Shown: in pieces, positions 63,863 through 64,000 of the stretch
How positions within the stretch are numbered: position 1 is the stretch's first letter
Layout of the letters: the number at the start of each line of letters is the position of its first letter
Source of the DNA: Nitrosovibrio sp. Nv4
Lineage (GTDB): Bacteria; Pseudomonadota; Gammaproteobacteria; Burkholderiales; Nitrosomonadaceae
DNA length: 64,000 nt
NCBI GenBank assembly: GCA_945860135.1
Contig: CAMAPK010000004.1
Span: 55,611 to 119,610 of the forward strand
Reading direction: 5' to 3'
The notes under the pieces: generated by a model
Seen by the model: only the letters and a program-made list of their open reading frames with translations
What the model was told of the DNA's origin: nothing
The model's database searches: none
Made by a program: the position numbers and the translations under genes

Positions 63863-64000
63863 TCAATTATGCGCCAGGTTCTGCAGCCGCGCTATCCTCA
63901 ACGCAGCAGGCGGATGAGAGTCATAAAATGCCGAATGCAGCGGGTCGGGAGTGAGCGTTGCAGCATTGTCCTGGTAGAGCTTTACCAGCGCCCGGATGAG
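63863..64000 (-). CDS. M48-family metallopeptidase, C-terminus only
   Basis: The gene enters from the right edge. The last 45 residues read LIRALVKLYQDNAATLTPDP, then LHSAFYDSHPPAALRIARLQ and NLAHN. The D-P-L-H-S-x-F-Y-D-S-H-P-P-A-x-x-R-I segment is the conserved C-terminal end of Ste24-type membrane proteases (M48A). Upstream of phhB and rsgA in the same direction. The catalytic HEXXH part lies outside the window. Confidence 0.85.
   Translation of the reverse strand, partial: LIRALVKLYQDNAATLTPDPLHSAFYDSHPPAALRIARLQNLAHN

Overview
The window looks like a chromosomal segment of a Gram-negative, autotrophic betaproteobacterium. Supporting signs are the pilMNOPQ-aroK-aroB order, the hemC-hemD-hemX-hemY cluster, glutaminyl-tRNA synthetase, type III pantothenate kinase, and a large inorganic-carbon uptake locus. 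A chemolithoautotroph of the Nitrosomonadales type (ammonia, sulfur or iron oxidiser) fits best. That placement is inference from gene content; no rRNA is present to test it.

Left part (1-15 kb): a truncated LivK-like binding lipoprotein gene and tRNA-Ala(CGC) are followed by tRNA-Lys(CTT). The 3' half of tRNA-Lys plus its terminator is repeated perfectly (91 bp) at 13445-13535. These repeats bracket an integrated element of about 11.9 kb with a tyrosine integrase at its right end. Its cargo is a large DEAH helicase with a nuclease-like C-terminus, a YjzC-like peptide, an unknown 210-aa protein, a membrane-anchored DUF4041/T5orf172 (GIY-YIG-like) protein, a filamentous-phage type Rep, an HTH regulator with a toxin remnant, and a BrnTA toxin-antitoxin pair. 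Just outside lie fragments of IS3 and IS30 transposases, two small lipoproteins, a 23-aa basic peptide and an HU gene.

Middle part (15-47 kb) is ordinary core genome: all-alpha dUTPase, ppc, hemCDXY, a pyrimidine-dimer glycosylase, a ferredoxin-type reductase, an epimerase, cutA-dsbD-tlpA, a DUF2490 pair, glnS, birA-coaX, engB, hemB, the penicillin-binding protein mrcA, pilMNOPQ (pilQ carries a +1 frameshift), aroK-aroB-dgt and hemE.

Right part (47-62.5 kb) is the most interesting. After a 271-bp MITE and a two-component system comes an inorganic-carbon island. It contains SbtA (Na+/bicarbonate permease), a carboxysome-type PII-like protein, and a five-gene operon of DabA (DUF2309) with four NuoL/NuoM-type antiporter-like subunits. 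A divergent protein with a beta-carbonic-anhydrase-like C-D-R / H-C signature and a second, nearly identical PII-like protein follow. The genes suggest uptake of bicarbonate by SbtA, vectorial CO2 hydration by an enlarged DAB complex, and nucleotide-responsive control by the PII pair. The window closes with rsgA, phhB and the C-terminus of an M48 peptidase.
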